From: Paracyclopina nana
Lineage: Eukaryota; Arthropoda; Copepoda; Cyclopoida; Cyclopettidae
Assembly: GCA_019096065.1 (NCBI GenBank)
Contig: JAGUCH010000009.1
Coordinates: forward strand, 5,528,001 to 5,592,000
Length of the DNA: 64,000 nucleotides
Direction: 5' to 3'
Shown: positions 9,995-22,843 of the stretch, one piece after another
Numbering within the stretch: the first letter of the stretch is position 1
How the letters are laid out: each line of letters opens with the position of its first letter
Notes under the pieces: model-generated
The model's input: only the letters and a program-made list of their open reading frames with translations
Databases searched by the model: none
What the model was told of the DNA's origin: nothing
Program-made: the position numbers and the translations under genes

Positions 9995-12942
9995 ATGAGA
10001 GCTGAAACTACTTTTTTCGTCGTGTTCCTCATCGTTATGTTGGCCTCGGTGGCCACAGTCGATAATGAAGACCATAATTACCATAATAATGTGGCCTCCT
10101 CCAAGCTGCAGCAGCAGCATCTCCAAGAGGAAAAAGGGAAAAGGCTCAAGAGGAAAGCCCAGCTAGATCCTGAGAGTTCGATCACTGCTCAAAGTCCACA
10201 AGGATCAAGCCAGAATCAAATGCTAGGCCAGGTTTTGGCCGAAATGATGAAACAACTTGCGCTGTCAGCGGCCACCGCGGGGGCAGCTCCTCTGCCATTT
10301 ACGTCAGCTCCACAAGCTGCAACTGCAGCGCCTGCACCTCTTGAGAAGCCTGATCGTATTGAAAAGCCTGACACCTTAGAAAAGCCAGATTGGATTCCGC
10401 CATCAGACCTAGACTATAGCAACTGGAGCCCACCTGATGAAACAGGTTAGACGCTTCCAAGATATTCATTATTGTTGTTGTAACAAATGTGCACATCTTT
10501 TTTAGGAGCGAGCAATGAGAATCCTGAGGCTGCTGCTGAGGAAGCCCCACCATCTTTCGGATTCGGAGGCCTTTTTGGAGATGTGGGAGTGGTCGACTAT
10601 GATGAACCGGCTCCAGATGCTAAGAGCGTCGACTCTTCGCCCAACTCGTTTGCCGGACTCTTAGGAGTGACCGGAGGTGAAGAAGAGCCAACTGACTACT
10701 TGGACGAAATGTACAACGACGAAGAGATGGGCAAGGCTGCTGACGCGGATTTCGCCCAATATATGGAAGACTATGACAACATAATGGGGCGAACTGCCAT
10801 GGATGAGCAGCTGCGAGATTACGATGATAAAGTCTTGGCCGCCATGGCCGGTGGTGAAGGAAGTGGTGAGGGGGAGTCCTTTAGGGGAAATAAGGAGAAC
10901 GACGGTTGGGTCATCAAGAATAAGGACGAGTTCAGGCGATTGGACCCTCATGACTACGATACGTATGTCTATGGTGACTTGGATCCAAAGGAGGAGCAAT
11001 TCTCCACAGCTGACATTGGAGACTATGAATACACCGATTCCATCTTCGGTGACTACTACGTGGACGCAGAGACCAATGAGGAGACCCTGAAAGCCATGCG
11101 GAAAGTGTGGGACTTCAACAAGCTCCATCCAGGTCACCCCGGTTACAAAATCGTTATTCATGAGAATAGGAACAAGTCAACTGATTCGAAGAGAGCCAGA
11201 GGTTGGAGGTACAGGGCCAAGCTGAAGGAGCTCAACCTCAAAAAGGAGGAAAATGAAGAGTTTTGGTACCATCAGCAAAAGTACTACAAGACAAGTCAGT
11301 TTTGCGAGCCATCCTTGCCGTGCACATTTCGCGGCCAGCTGCCCCTCGGAAAAAATGTCGACCTGAACGACCCAAAAGAACCTGGCTACACAGATGGAAG
11401 AAATATTCTCTGGTACATGTCGGGTAAAGACCTATTGCTGAGTCCTCGATGATATCATTTTTAACAAAAACAATCCGTTTCAGGCCAGCTGTCAAAAGTT
11501 ATGAGGCATAAATTCGATGCGTATGAGGCGAGTGCAACGTCCTTTTTCAAGTTTTCGCACCGATCTGCCGTCAATGTAGTTCAATTCAAGCTGCGTTTCC
11601 GAGCTGGAGTCATCTATGATAGAACCCCTACGTCATCTGGAATCATGAAAAGGAGTCCAAGAGGCATTGGCACGGATGACATTATACGTGCTATCAATGC
11701 CAGCTTGACTGAAGACAGCTATTTGGGCAAGTACCAGGTTCGTCTTGATCTCATGATGCTGGCCGTCAGTGACCCCCTGTTGAAATCCAATCGAAAAGAG
11801 CCTCGAATTGTTGGAGACGGAAGTGGAGGCCCCTACTTTACAACGAGGCTCCCAAAGGACACCGTCGCCTGGATGCTTTATATCATCTTGTACGTGTTTG
11901 GCTCCGCGTGCTTCGGAGGCGTGCTCACGTACTTTTTTGCTCAAATGCGAGTCGGAAATACGCTCAAGCAACTTGAAATTGCCAGGTTCAAGACAGCCCA
12001 CGATCTCAAGAAGAAAGTCAATGAGAAAATTTTCATCTGGACAAAGCCGGATGTGGCATTCTCGGTTTACCAAAAAATGGAAGCCAAGGATGTTGGGTAC
12101 ATACCCAGGCCTTTTGTGGAGGACAAGAACGATCTTTTCACCCAGATCATCCTCACCAAAGCAAAACACGCGCGACGAGAGGTAACGAGGCAGCGTAAAA
12201 ACCAGCGACTGAGGAACAGATTTTTGGCCATGATGCCAGCAATCACGGATGAGTTGAAGGCGGAGAGAAAAGCACGAAATGCTCCCAATGCAGCTGCTGC
12301 CGGGATGAACTTTGTGCGATCAACAAGCTTGAGACTGAGCAGAAACTTCAAAGCCAAGACCCGAACTATGCGCTCTCGGAGGCTTGATTTGATATCACGT
12401 TCATTCCGAATGCCCAAGAACAGGGACTGGAGCAAGGTTTTCAAGGATGACCAAGAGCCCAGATACGAAGTGATCGTTCACCATCCGCCATCCACTGAGG
12501 AAAGCAGTTTGGCCTCATCTTCACCTCCCAGCACTCCACGATTGGTATCGGTTGAAATTGAGTCTTCCAATACTGTCAAGTTTGAAAACGAATGCACCCC
12601 CACAAAAAGCAGTGAATCAAAGGAGAATCGTACGAAATTTGAGCGGCAAAAGTTTGCATCGAAATCCCTGAGGTATATGCGAAATGGCTGCAGCAACTGC
12701 GCAGCAGATTTTTATTGAGCTCTTTTTTTCGTTGCAGGCTTCCAAAATCGAATTCGGGCGAGAGAAAGGTTACGTTCGACCATCACGATGACATGGCTGT
12801 TATCAATAGCGAGGAGCCAGTAACGTATTTTAATCGAACTCCATCTGTGCGTCTCCCATCCTTGGCAAAACGTCGAGAAGATTGCAACTCGGCAAAGAAG
12901 TTGGCAATCTACAAATCTGGTCGGAGCTTCGAGTGCCCTTGA
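9995..12942 (+). CDS. Single-pass membrane protein with SEA-like ectodomain
   Basis: Exons 9995-10445, 10506-11423, 11484-12672 and 12738-12942, in phase throughout; 920 aa. The chosen ATG gives a clean signal peptide (TTFFVVFLIVMLASVATV); an in-frame ATG at 9956 lies before a likely TCAGTT start site. Next come a low-complexity region with EKPD repeats, an acidic Asp/Glu/Tyr-rich segment (about residues 155-360), a SEA-like domain (FDAYEASATSFFKFSHR, KLRFRAGVIYD, about 480-570) and one membrane helix (MLYIILYVFGSACFGGVLTYFF, about 600). The cytoplasmic tail of about 300 residues is basic and then Ser/Pro-rich. No orthologue recognised. The domain order suggests a cell-surface mucin-like or adhesion protein (inference). 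AATAAA lies near 13013. Confidence 0.8.
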
Positions 12943-13180
12943 GCATTGCTTAGTTATAAAGAGAGTATTTATTCATAGTAAATTACGAAAGTTGTAGTTG
13001 TTTCCATCTGCTAATAAAAGTTGAATAGAAAAGATGCAAATGTGTTGTACGCTTCTTCTACTCCAATTAAGTCTGCTGTTGCATACTATTTCGAAAAGTT
13101 ATGTGTTTTTTTTAGCTGCTGCAAATCACAGGGATGTTGATCATCATCGCGTCACGAATCCGTCACCATGATTTTTGTCT

Positions 13181-16100
13181 TTACACCTTGCTGAACTTGA
13201 GACCTGCGAAAAAAGATTCATTGAAGAAATCCACGTGAATGCAAAATGCAATTTTTATACCTTCATCATTTGAGTAGCAATTTTGACAGTGTAATTTGTT
13301 GTTCCTAACTCGAACGTCTGTCCCTGTGGAACCATTGCCAAGTTGGGCAGAGCAGACGACACACTTGAAACAGCGTAGATGATAGAACAATCTCAGGCTC
13401 TCAATGATCATAGCTGCTCCTCGACCTGGAATGAAAAGAAGGATTTTTCAGGCTGTCATCAGCAACATTCATACAAATAAAATTCCGTCTCATGCAGGAA
13501 AAGATAGATGAAATGATACATAACTTGTTGCTTCTGACAGCTGGTGACATACCTAGTTCCTCTTTGCAGTGCGAGCACTTTTTCTTGCCACTGACACTCA
13601 GCAAGCGATCTGAGCTGCCAGCCATGGAAGACGATGACCCATCAGAAGCCTGTGGATTTCTTGGTGGCACTTGAGGCCCAGGAAGTCCTCGCATGGCATT
13701 CGTCGACGACGGAGGGCCAGGAGGAATATCTCTGCAAAACCCAAGATGTCAGCACTGTCAAAGCCTTCTTTTATGATTTATATAAGTGTTATAGTATACC
13801 TCTGAAAATTTGGTGGAATAGGAGGATGTTGGCCAAGGTTTGCGTACATGTTCTCATTGAGAGGAGGCTGAATTCCATTAGACGAGGGTGGCCTCTGATG
13901 ATTTGTGTACTAAAAAAACAAGATTACATCTCTTGGCCTTTCTCAATTAGGTTACCGAAAAGGTTACCTGGTTGGGCGGGGGCACATGAGGCACAGGCAA
14001 CCCCCCAACATAATTGCTGTTTTCATAGACTGGACTTTGTGACTGAAGATAAGGCTGTTGATGTAGGCTGCTGCTGCTGGAGCTTCGCATTTGTTGCTCC
14101 GTGATCCTCCGCTGTTCAGCTTCCTGGATAAGCCAGTGCTGCTGATTGTAGCTTGACCTGACTGGAGGAGCATGATGGCCGACGCCACCACCAGGCTCAG
14201 ACTTTTTCTTGATTGGGCCCATTGGGGCGTGAACGCTTGGCCGCGATTCAACGGATCCGGATCCGGACAAAGCTGGCGACACGTTGCGGAAAGTGGGCGA
14301 CATCGACTTCTTGCCAAATGGCTGCGGAACACTATTTGCTAGCTTTGCTCCACTACTTGATTGAGAATGATCGCTTGACACTGGGGACAAGTTGCGCATG
14401 GCATTCACAGTGTCCATGTATTTTTTGTGCTCGCGCTCCTCAAATTCGATGCTAGCAATGATGGCTTGCTCCTGTTTGTCAAGCTCCTCGTCTCTTTGTC
14501 GTCTTGGCTGCATTAGCAGATTTCGTCGGTTTTTCTCCGTTTCCTCGTCATTGGCCTCACTGACAGGAGGTGGTGGAGGCTTTTCTGTGGGTGGAGCCTT
14601 ACTAGAGGGCAACGTTTCTCGTGCATTTTCGGAACCATTCTGGAAAGGATAATTTTGTACTCTTATGAACTATGCAATTTATGCAGACAGAACTTGTGCC
14701 AAAATGAAGCTCGTTGCATAAAGCATTGAATGCAGAAATAGCTTTGATAGACATGTTCATCATGATTCAAGGCCATTACTAAGCACTTTCTAAAATGCAA
14801 TGCTGGCTTTTACAATTTGAGAACATTCATGAGCAGTTAAACGTTATTTGGTAAACTCCATTACCTTATCATTTTCATCTTCCAGGACGGATCTGTAGCT
14901 CTCTTCCAAAGCGTCATCCAAAAGCTGGTCCACATCCTCATCCTCGTTATCTTCGTTATGATCGACATTATCATGATCATTGTTGAGACTTAATCTGCTC
15001 ATGTTCGACTGGCCAAAGTTGTTTCCTATCAACGTTTTGTAGCTGAGTGGAGGCTTTGGGCCTTTGGGAACCTCCTCCTCAGCCTTGGCTTCAGATATCT
15101 TGCGAAAAGCCCGCAACTTCTCCCTGAACGTTTCATCCGGCTCCACAGTCCGGGCAGTTTTGGCCTTCTCAGCCTCCTCTTCCTGTTGTTGCTTGGTGAA
15201 AGCTTCCAGTCTAGATTTCATCGAGGTTGACAGTTCAGAGGATTTCCTGCGAACGGCTGGCACCTCTTTATCCTCAGATGTTCCTCGTGGCGAGCCATAT
15301 GGCATGACTGGAGCTGATGTTTTCCTATTGAGTACAGGTACTCCCTCGCCATACCCATCTCCACCACCGCCTGGAGTCCGTGTCACAGACTTTACATAGT
15401 TGGTGATTTCCTCCACCTCTTTCTTTACTTCGTCTTTGTTCACGACTTCTGCTTGCTTGGACACGGACGGAGCCGGAAGGCTCATCCTCTTCTTGGGAGC
15501 TCCGGAGTTCTCGGGTGGTTTGCTTTGGCTGCTACTTTTGCTCGGAAGTGCGGAGGACGAGGTGGACTTTTCCAGGCCCAAGTCCGACCAATCTTCTTCG
15601 CCATTGGTGTACAGCAAGGTACTGAGCTTTTTGCCTATGCTCCTGCAATTATGAAATAATATCAGAGGATTTTCGCTTGAGTTCCCATTTTAGCACACAA
15701 CAATGCAAGTGTACATTTCCAGGTGAACAAGTCAAGATTTGGTTAAGTGATTTTTTTACTGGTTCCAATTGCAGGGCTTTTAGCTAAGTTGATAAGCTTT
15801 AATTAATTTTGAATAAATCCAAAGATATATAGTCCTAATGGTGATTAAAGCAAATTAATTCTTACAGTTTTTGCCTCTGATTAAAGTCATCTCCATCAGA
15901 CTCGAGTGCCTTGACCTCAGCCACGCGTTGCAAAGCTTCCTCGCTCTGCTTCCTCCGCTTGTCTTTCCAGGAGCTGAGGTTCTGAAAAATCGACGTCAAA
16001 AGTCATTATAAGAGCTTGTGGTTCGAAATATATGACAACTATCAAGCTTACGTTCTGCCAATCAGGCTCATCGTCTCCTCGCTTCACCACTTCTTTCTTC

Positions 16101-16819
16101 TTCTTCACTTCCTCCACCTGGAAACAGAGAGAAGAAAAAAAGTGGGAAAATGGACATAAATTATCTATCAGAGTTGTTGCCAACCTCAAGCCTACTACAA
16201 TGTGCATCACACTCAGAATAAAGAGGCTGGAATGATATGTGTCTGCACGAGCTCGCAAAAATGACCCGTTACAATGCATTATTTTCGCTCAATAACTTGG
16301 CTAATTTCTAAAGTGGATCCAAATCATCATCAACGCTGCTGATTGCAGATAGCATTAACATTGCAGCTAATTTATAGGGGTCCATGAAGTCAAGGACGTT
16401 TCCACACAGTGCTTGAGAAATAATGGCAGTTTCTCTTTCTTGGTATATAGGCATCTACTTGTTCACACTCACCAGAAGCAACTGTTTCTGAGCCGAAATG
16501 AGCAGAGGGTTGGAAGGGATTCTTGTGAATTGCTTGGGATCAGCTGCTGGCTTGGAAGCACTGATCGTCTTCATCCGAGTTGGGATGAACTCGTGATCCT
16601 TGCGGTGAGCCTGGCCCGAGGCCGAGTTGCTCTCGGTCGAGGAGGTCGTGGAGTTGTGATCTTCGAGGCTCTCCGAACTCAGATATCTGCCTTGATCCAT
16701 GGTAGGCCGATCAGACAAGCTGTTCATGACAAAGACTGGCTTATTGCTCTCCTCCGCGGATTTGTCTTGATTCATGCTGTCCAATGCGGCTGGCATAATA
16801 TTTCCTTTGGATGACGCTA
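13181..16819 (-). CDS. smash-like: LIM-domain protein of the LIMCH1/LMO7/smallish family (5' incomplete)
   Basis: Nine in-phase exons: 16819-16473, 16117-16052, 15981-15866, 15642-14865, 14639-13968, 13909-13800, 13731-13553, 13425-13261 and 13203-13181; at least 817 aa. The family signature EPDWQN / LSSWKDKRRK spans an intron, followed by REKLRAFRK and a long disordered Ser/Pro/Gln-rich stretch (PPPPPVSEAN, a coiled-coil-like EEREHKKYMDTVNAMR). The single C-terminal LIM domain starts KKCSHCKEELG and continues RGAAMIIESL, YHLRCFKCVVC and HCQNCY, ending FSKV. The LIM sequence is diagnostic for LMO7/LIMCH1; in flies the homologue Smallish acts at adherens junctions with Src and Bazooka. No calponin-homology domain is seen, but the gene begins further upstream with an exon of the correct phase that I could not place. 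Confidence 0.9.
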
Positions 16820-17988
16820 CTGCGTTTAGTCAAAGTCTGGAACGGAGAAAATATGGTTCATTCATTATCATGTCACAATATCATCACGAGAAGGTGATAT
16901 GTGGTTTTGCATGTACTGCTCAACTTTCACCTTTTCTCCAGCACTACCCATTCTTTTCAGATCATTATGATGACTCGGAATTATGTGACGACCACAGGAA
17001 TACACAATCTTTTGACAGCCCATGAAATCGTAAAATTTAGGGTGCGCGTGCGTTTTTCAGTCATTTTACAACACTATCTATGGAGAAATCTCTCCACTTT
17101 TTTATAATGTAGCAAATACTACGTATACTATAGTGATGCGGAGAGGAAATTGGCTCATTTTAGATTTTCCAGCATGATATTGCATTCCATTACGATTCAT
17201 GGAGGGACTCTCATAAAGTGATTTATAAACTATGAGATTGTCAATTGTTCAGTTTTATCCGGCTCTAGAACGAGTTGAAAATGCATGCTAATTACTTCGC
17301 ACTGTCATAAAAGCTAGAGCCTTGAAGAGGGCTTATGAAAAGGATTAATGTAAGTCGGATTTCGCGCCTTTTGTAAATTGCAAGGCAAAAAGTGGCAACT
17401 GAATCTGAAGTACACTTTTCACTTTTGTAGCAGTGAGAACGACTTCTCCTTTTGTGTTCGCCTTTTTTCCCACTGCTGATGATGAGGATCGAGGTCAAGG
17501 CTGCTAAAAAGAATTTTTGCACAAACTTTTGCTGCTGTGAAACACTTCCAGGCTAATTAGTTTACCTAACTCGATCCATGGTCACGCATACAAAGCCCAG
17601 AGAAACGGCAACAACGTGAGCTAAATGCAGCTTGGCCATAAAACTTTTTACTTCTTTATTTGGTAGCACAAATCTTGATGAAGCTTAAGACGTTGCAACT
17701 ACTTTAATGCCCATGTCATCAAAATCATTGGAGCACAGCTAAGAGCCTTTTTGCATTGGCAGCATTTTCCATCAATAGACTAACAAAGAAAGTGCAGAAA
17801 AAGATGAAACAATAAATTGCGCAAGGGTTCGCTGTAAAAAAAAGATAATTCTTTATAGCATTATCAAAAGTAGAAAAGGTCACTTTGATATTGCTAACAC
17901 AAGTAAATAATGTTATTTTTTTCCGCTAGCGCGACTTCAAAGAGCAGCTGAAAAATTCCGCCAAATCGTATGGGGATAAAATTCTACG
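16820..17988. other. Intergenic or 5' region of the LIM gene
   Basis: Contains no exon I can defend. A minus-strand ATGGATCGAGTTAG|GTAAAC near 17556-17580 looks like a tiny first exon but its phase does not fit the next known LIM-gene exon. Confidence 0.35.
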
Positions 17989-18614
17989 TTGATCATGAAG
18001 AAATTTTTAGTTATCTGTGCTTTTCTACTGCCGATGGCATGTTCCAAGCCCATCAATGCCGACCAAGAGGTAATCCAGAGGCTCGATGCGCTAATTGAAG
18101 CCCAAAATTGGATGGAATTATGCAAACTGGAGACGGATATGGCAGCGCTCACATTGAAGATGACAGATGGCGACGGGCTGTTTGGCTCCATAATTGAGCA
18201 CATTAAGCGAAGCACAGGCAATTTTAGTGAATATAAATGTGAAGTGCCCGTAATGACGACCACAGCTCAGCCCTACATTGAAACTTCTTCGGAGGCCGCC
18301 AAGTAGCTATTGTTATCTAGTACTCGTTTTGTTATAATGCGTAATTTCAAATTTCGCACAGGCCGGCGGCAGCAGAACCCGAATTGATGGAACTCACCGA
18401 GGAGAACTTGAAAAATGCTTCGAATTCCGCTTTGCTATGCAAAAACTGTTCGATCGACTATGAAGACCAGGAATTCCAAAAGGACATGAAACTGAGCGAC
18501 GAGGATTCATCACACTTTCGCAGCCCAGTGGCACTGATAGCGATTTCAGCCACGATATCCATTCTTTTGGTGGTGCTAATGGTTGTCTTTATAGCAAAGA
18601 TGTGTTGCAAATAA
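17989..18614 (+). CDS. Small type I membrane protein, unknown function
   Basis: Two exons, 17989-18302 and 18362-18614, joined by a 59-nt intron (phase 2); 188 aa. The ATG at 17989 or 17995 (MKKFLVICAFLLPMACS) starts a signal peptide. The short ectodomain has an acidic amphipathic part and paired cysteines (LLCKNCSIDY), Thr/Ser-rich linkers and an N-glycosylation site (NFSEY). One membrane helix near the end (PVALIAISATISILLVVLMVV) is followed by only a few residues (IAKMCCK). No homologue recognised. The coupling of phase, signal peptide and helix supports a real gene. Confidence 0.65.
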
Positions 18615-21600
18615 ATAACGAGAAGAGCAGCTTAAATAATGGCCTGTCCAGTTAGCGAGCAAGAAATAACTGCTCTTTATGCTCTACCTGAAGCATGATT
18701 ACATGAGTCACTGGCAAAACTCGGAAAAAATCAGGTAAAGAAACATGACCCTGTTACATATTTCAGTAGTCGCGTTGAGATTTACACATTCACAACTCTG
18801 GGAGTTGCATTTCCAGCGGCAACAACACTAATAATTAGAAACTTTTAGTTTAGTCTACATTCTCTGACAAATCGTCAGCAGCAGCATAAAAAGCCTACAT
18901 TTCATCACTTTTTCCCTCCCCTGAGTCATTTTCTCGTGCTTCCACGCTCAGCTTTCCTTTTTTTGTTGCAACGTCGTAAAGTTAAAACTTCAATAAATCC
19001 CGCCCGAAAATCCTCTCAGGAATTCGGCCACCACCACAGTGGGTGTAAAAACTTTCGAAACGCTCAGCTGCATGCGCTCGAGTCTTTTTTGGCGGCCGCA
19101 AAATTCCAAATGTGAAAAGCATGCAGATCAGCAAATGTCAAAGACTGCTGCTGCTGCTTCTTCATCCCTCCTTCTTCAAAGGGAGAAGAAGAAGAAGTTT
19201 TGAAAGTGCATTTAGACGACAACATTGACTTGCTACCCTAGTTTTGAAAGAAAGGGAAAGCTTAACGCATCACTCAAGTTGCCACAAGATTATTTGCCAA
19301 ATGGACCCGTTTGCAAGCTTGGAACGAGGTCACACGCGATTAGCAAAGCTAAAATAGTAGCGCAGATGATGCAAGATTGACTTACGACTCATGCCTCATT
19401 GTGGGAGTTTCGGGGAATTTTTCTCAGCACTCATGCTTTTTTAGCCCCCTAGGCAGCAGCTCGTTTATGCATATTGTAAACTGCAGTAAGCTAAGATCGG
19501 CCTCTCTCCAATAATCAATGCGTGTGGGTGTCGTGGAGCCGCGAAAAACTACTACTGCTGATAAGATAACGTGCATGCTGTTTCCCCTTGCCGAACGATC
19601 CCCCAGAACTCGCGTTATTAAAAAAAGCATTGATTAGCGCGCATTTCAAGATAACATAAAGTACACATTTTCCCTTACGAAGAATCTGAAGCCAATTTGC
19701 TCAATAGCCTGAATCTCTTTGTGTGTTTTTTCTCTTCCACGCTAGATGGCGCCACAGTAGAACGGGACATAATACCAGAAGTGGATTTTTTATAGATACG
19801 TTTGCTTTAGGCATTTTTTGGCAAAACTTAGTTTGCTACCCTAGAAAGAACCGTGACTCCATGTAGCGTAGTACTACAGGACATGTTTTATCGCAGCCTA
19901 TAATGCGACAAAATGCTAAAAAATGACCGTAACGTTGCTAATGGCGTCACGATAGGAGGGGGAACTGCCAGGATAATTGAGTCCTTCGAGTTTCCAGGAC
20001 ATGAACCAGCAATGCTGGAGAAGGCTGTCGCTCCTGCCGGAAACTGATCAAGGCAAATAATGCCACTTCCACCGTATACGTTTCATGCATGCACGTGCGC
20101 ATTCAAGGCCAGTTGATTAAAAAATCCGCCGATTTGGTCAGGAATGCGAGTGCGTGTGGTCAACACCTACTAAAAAACGAGCCCAAACCGTGGGAGGAGC
20201 GAGCAAAACGTGAGAGATCAAAAAGCACTTCAATCTCATCATCATCGTTCATCATTGGATTGTCAGCAGTTGCAGGCGCGGGCAAAAACGGTCCCACCTA
20301 TTTACGTATCTTTTGTGTCACTTTCTCACGAGACAACAACAATGCTAACAATCGTGTCAAATGGATGTTTGAACGAGTCAGTGTGTGCGCGCAACTAGGC
20401 TAATTTGTCAACCGAGCCAAACTCCTTATGAACGCAAATGGGCGATTCTTTTCGATGTTGATGAAGAGAAACGCGATGGGAAAATTGAACGCGTGTGTCA
20501 GGCTGGAATTGAATGCCGCGCTGCTTCCTTCCTAAGATGATGATGATGGCATTGGGTCGGCGGTGGCCCAAGCAAGCCCGACTGACTGCTGCAGCAGCAT
20601 CAGGTAGGCAGTCTGGTTTAGGTGAGAGTGAGACCTGACAAAGGCTCGACTGCTGCTGCTGTCCTCTCTAACGCGATGGGTAGGCCCAAACCCGCCGCAT
20701 GCCAGCGGAGAAAATCGACGCGTAACAAAGCTCTCGGCATTCTCCGAAAGGATTCCTCCAGCAAAAACGAGTCACTCACGATGTTGCTCGGTGTCGCGTT
20801 GAATCCGGAGTAGCACTGGCGCTGGCACAAAAAGGAGTCCGCTTAAACTGGGGAATCGGCGATTTCGCTCTCAACAACGGCACCCAAGGACGCAATGTTC
20901 ACCTCTGGGTCGGGGTCCCGGACCCCCACGTTCGGTCATGAAGCGTCGCGTTGAGGTCGTCACGTACGTTTAGAGGCCGGGTTGCTGTTCACGAGACTGA
21001 GCTGCTCCCGCTGCCAAGTCGTCGTTCTGAACGTTCGAACGGAAGGCGGACCTGATTCCTGGGGAGGCGAGCGCGGCCGGGCCGGCCGATCTGAGCGGTC
21101 GCGCCGCTCAGCGAGCTGGCGAGGAGCGCACTTGTAGGTAGACAGACACAGACCCATGTCATCCCAGGTTGGAAGGGAGAAACCGGGCTGAGAGCGAAAA
21201 ACCATCATCGTTTCGTTTGGAGCACCGACTGAGAGCGGGAAACGAAGCCAGCCACCGCGCAAGCAACACGACTCACTTTTCAGAAATGAGAACTGAGATG
21301 CAGCCGCGGTTGCTGAATTCATCAAAACAAACGAGGTGACGCGCGACGATTTGACGGAAAATCCGAAAATGAGCTTCGCGGAAAAATGGCCAAAACAAAA
21401 CAACCGAACGGAGTTTCACCCGATTTGTAAAGGCCTTGCAGCCATTTCGCGGCTGTGGAGCTGAACGTTTCTCAGGTGTGCGGAGCCTGACAACGACGCG
21501 CGCAGGCCGTTGCGCTACGCAAGTAGCTCACTCCCATTCGCACCCAGCTCGGCTCAAACGCCTTTGACCGTATTTGGGCGCGACGTTTGACCTTTTTCTC

Positions 21601-22843
21601 TTCTTTCTCTCTAACTAATGAAGGCTGCCACCGCGGTTGACAGGGCCGTACGTTCGCGTCCGATGGGGACCCATGATACGAAAACCTGGGCGATGACCCA
21701 ACCGGTGACGGTGATGGATGCGCGGATCTGGTTTGTGAATGAACTTTCCAAGACATCCATCGAAAATCCATTATCCACTCGAAAACAAAGCAGCCCCGGA
21801 TTTCAAAGCCACGCACTTGAAGCTTCGCATTTTGCCTAATGACGATGATGGGAATCATGCCTTGTTTTTTTCCGCGCTATGTTGCTCGAAAGTGACATTC
21901 GCAAGGTCGCGATGACGCCAAAAGACTCGAGACATTACCAAGAACTGGGGCAACTTCCATCGTTTTTCAAAGGCAATCATTTTTTTCAGCCATGGCAAGA
22001 TGCTCATGCATGACGTTCATGCCACGTTAATTTGCGTAGCCGTTTATGCAACGGGGATTTTATGGCCCATTCTCACGGAGCCGTTTTTCCTGTGAGGGGA
22101 GCCGCTCTTGAAGTTTAATATTTCAAGCCAATCCATTATTTGGGTGGTGGTGGTGGTTGGGAGCTTCGGTTAATTGCTTCAATGCCGAAATGCGATCACT
22201 AGGCACAACAAAGAGTTCAGCGGAGGTCAGCGGCCCAACTTTTAACTTTCGTTTGATATAGTGCATGCTTCATTGTAATCTGCACCATGTGCAATTTAAC
22301 GGTGGTAGCCTCCCAGCTCCTAATGCCGCGCATTGTTGCTGACTTTTCACGTGAGACCCTCAGCTACGAGGAGTAGCACAAAGAATTTCTATTGCCAGTG
22401 AGCTACCACGTGTGCTGATGATATTGCCGCACCTGGTCATGATGAAAATCTCGTATGTGTTTTGGGGAGGGCAGCATATGAAATGATCCTCGAAACAACT
22501 CGATTTCTCTTCAGCTCATGTCCATTTGGGATTGGTAACTCAATGACATAAAAGGCAACCTTTAGCCCGATACTCGAGAAGATAACTCAAAACCGTCTCA
22601 ATTTATGAAATAAGGGCCATTTTATGTAAATTTGCATTGCAAAATGTGTATCTTGATAAGCCAGTGTGTGCACTAAAATCTGCCCGACTCCGAGGCTAAA
22701 AGAGTAGCATATATATTTATTTAGTCGTAATCAAATGCTAGACAGACAATTTTGATACAAAGCAAAGTGAGATAGATCAATCTTGAAAGAGGTGAAGCTT
22801 TTCATCGCCGCTATTAGGTTGCGTAATTAAAGTATACATGCAC
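18615..22843. other. Gene-poor region with CpG-rich block
   Basis: No exon supported. From about 20450 to 21900 the sequence turns GC- and CpG-rich (for example GGGTCGGGGTCCCGGACCCC near 20910) with several long but unconserved open frames. The rest is AT-rich. One dispersed-repeat copy lies at 19740-19828. The block could be an unannotated promoter and first-exon region. Confidence 0.4.
19740..19828 (-). repeat. Dispersed GATGGCGC-ended repeat, copy B
   Basis: On the plus strand it starts CTAGATGGCGCCAC, then ATACCAGAAGTGGATTTTTT and GGCATTTTTTGGC, the reverse complement of the core found in the 1-2 kb array. The copy is truncated at its other end. Confidence 0.7.

Noticed and set aside
10661..11161. 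166-codon antisense frame in the SEA-domain gene
   Set aside because: A shadow of the acidic coding region (GAC/GAG read backwards gives Val/Ile/Leu-rich text).
20960..21858. Two long minus-strand open frames
   Set aside because: They lie in CpG-rich DNA where stops are rare, with no conserved motif or splice structure.
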